NCBI GenBank assembly: GCA_964057225.1
Contig: OZ059897.1
Coordinates: forward strand, 8,246,001 to 8,310,000
Source of the DNA: Auanema rhodensis
Lineage: Eukaryota > Nematoda > Chromadorea > Rhabditida > Rhabditidae
DNA length: 64,000 nt
Direction: 5' to 3'
Shown here: positions 63,031 to 64,000 of the stretch, piece by piece
Layout of the letters: each line of letters starts with the position of its first letter
Position numbering within the stretch: position 1 is the first letter of the stretch
The notes under the pieces: generated by a model
What the model saw: only the letters and a program-made list of their open reading frames with translations
The model's database searches: none
Told to the model about the DNA's origin: nothing
Made by a program: the position numbers and the translations under genes

Positions 63031-63619
63031 AGAGAAAGTACATTTTCATATATACTATATACTATGTGTATAGTTAAATTAGTTTTATATATTATTAGAA
63101 TATCAATCCGCTTACTCTATAAGCTTTAATCAAACTTTTCGCTTCAGCCAACAACCTTTCCATCAAGCTTCTCAATTTCATTAAAAATTTTTTTAAAACA
63201 CAAAAATTGAAAAACTTCTCAAATACATACATATAATGACTTTCGCATCACGACGACAACGAAGATGATGATGATGATTCTCAAAATTTTCTAAAAAGAT
63301 GAAGACGTATCTTGCAACTTGCTTCCGACTTCGGTAGTCCGGTTTTGCTAACGACAATAGGCGGGACATACAGACATGTGCCGTCGACAGGTAACACATA
63401 TAAGGACGTTCACTCATCCGAAGTCTGATATAAATTTATTTTTAAAATTCTTCTTATCTCATCTACTTTCTCCCTCTCTTCCTCTCTCTCTCTCCCTCTC
63501 TCTACACTTCTTTATTCAATTTTTAATATTTGAAAGCTTTATAACAAATATTATAATTTATATTACATATAGTAAAACAATAACAATTTTATTTAATTTT
63601 CAAAGTTTAAGCATATGAA

Positions 63620-63688
63620 ATGATATCTCGATTACTGCTTATAAGCCTACTATCACTTATCTATGTTACCATATTCGTTGAAGCTCAG
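63620..63688 (+). CDS. First exon of a secreted or membrane protein (partial)
   Basis: ATG followed by 22 further codons forming a clean signal peptide (MISRLLLISLLSLIYVTIFV, then EAQ), with likely cleavage after the VEA. The exon ends at CAG directly before a GTAAAT donor and keeps phase 0. The intron that follows is AT-rich and runs to the window end, so the mature protein is not visible. A region of more balanced composition at about 63,240-63,430 may be its promoter. Confidence 0.6.
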
Positions 63689-64000
63689 GTAAATTATACA
63701 ATTTTATATATTCGTAATACATTAATAAGAAAGAAAAAAAAGTTTTTTAATTCATTAAGAACATTATTACCATCTAAAATTAATTCAAAGCCTATAATTA
63801 TATGTATATAGTTAATAATATGCATCATCTTATACACTTAATATAGTATATATTATTATTATTATTAGTATTTGAATATTTATTTTATATTTGAATATTT
63901 GTCTTCTTTTTTTTTTATTAATTTTTAGTTCTTAAAGACTTTTTCAGCTTTTCTATTCTCATATAATTAATTTCTCGTCTAATGCAAAATTTCATGTCAT
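63689..64000 (+). other. Presumed first intron of the right-hand gene
   Basis: AT-rich sequence with TAT triplet runs after the GTAAAT donor. No second exon was recognised before the window end. Confidence 0.4.

Larger units (their letters stand above)
53040..63619. other. Gene-poor, repeat-rich tract of 10.6 kb
   Basis: Between the arrestin gene and the right-hand gene. It holds long (GA)n/(CT)n arrays, G-runs, AT-rich spacer, E-box pairs (56,369-56,383) and the exon-like segments at 55,774-55,820 and 57,608-58,660. If the arrestin transcript starts far upstream, much of this may be its first intron. Confidence 0.55.

Noticed and set aside
1-64000. tRNA, rRNA, snRNA, SL RNA or CRISPR loci
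   Set aside because: I looked for T-loop motifs, known nematode microRNA seeds and regular spaced repeats on both strands and found none that I could support.

Overview
This is a eukaryotic, almost certainly nematode, genomic window. The genes are split by many very short GT-AG introns (mostly 40-50 nt, often ending TTTCAG). Several start codons sit just after a splice-acceptor-like sequence, as expected for spliced-leader trans-splicing. Every recognisable protein belongs to a family known from nematodes. I infer a rhabditid-type worm but cannot name the genus from sequence alone. From memory, several neighbours (cdl-1, cpt-1, alkb-7, tsr1/tsn-1) have Caenorhabditis elegans orthologues on chromosome II, so the window looks like the homologue of that chromosome.

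Layout. 0.3-2.4 kb (+): a secreted astacin metalloprotease with EGF and CUB domains. 3.2-4.6 kb (-): histone stem-loop binding protein (SLBP/CDL-1). 5.8-7.0 kb (-): an unrecognised Ser-rich protein. 7.5-8.4 kb (-): an ALKBH7-type mitochondrial dioxygenase. 8.7-11.9 kb (-): carnitine palmitoyltransferase 1. 13.4-18.1 kb (-): WASH complex subunit 4 (SWIP). 18.3-21.4 kb (-): ribosome-maturation factor TSR1. 21.7-25.1 kb (-): Tudor staphylococcal nuclease TSN-1. 25.6-28.9 kb (-): a rhodopsin-class neuropeptide-type GPCR. 42.7-47.9 kb (+): a cuticlin-like ZP-domain membrane protein. 50.6-53.0 kb (-): an arrestin-domain protein. 63.6 kb (+): the signal-peptide exon of a gene that leaves the window.

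The gene-dense left part (0-29 kb) contrasts with two gene-poor tracts (28.9-42.6 kb and 53-63.6 kb). These are full of (GA)n/(CT)n arrays, G-runs and AT-rich spacer, with a strong purine bias on the + strand. Inside the gene-poor parts I found a decayed mariner transposase, a decayed integrase C-terminus of Maverick/Polinton-like type, two good RNA-scale hairpins, and several exon-like segments that start-codon-based ORF calling would miss. The best of these is a small + strand gene or pseudogene at 57.6-58.7 kb, followed by a group of coding-like segments inside a ZP-gene intron at 45.3-45.8 kb.

Functionally this is a mix of housekeeping genes (histone mRNA processing, mitochondrial fatty-acid metabolism, endosomal actin, 40S maturation, RNA-binding nuclease) and worm-specific extracellular or signalling genes. 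tsn-1, tsr1 and washc-4 lie head to tail with short gaps and may form an operon.
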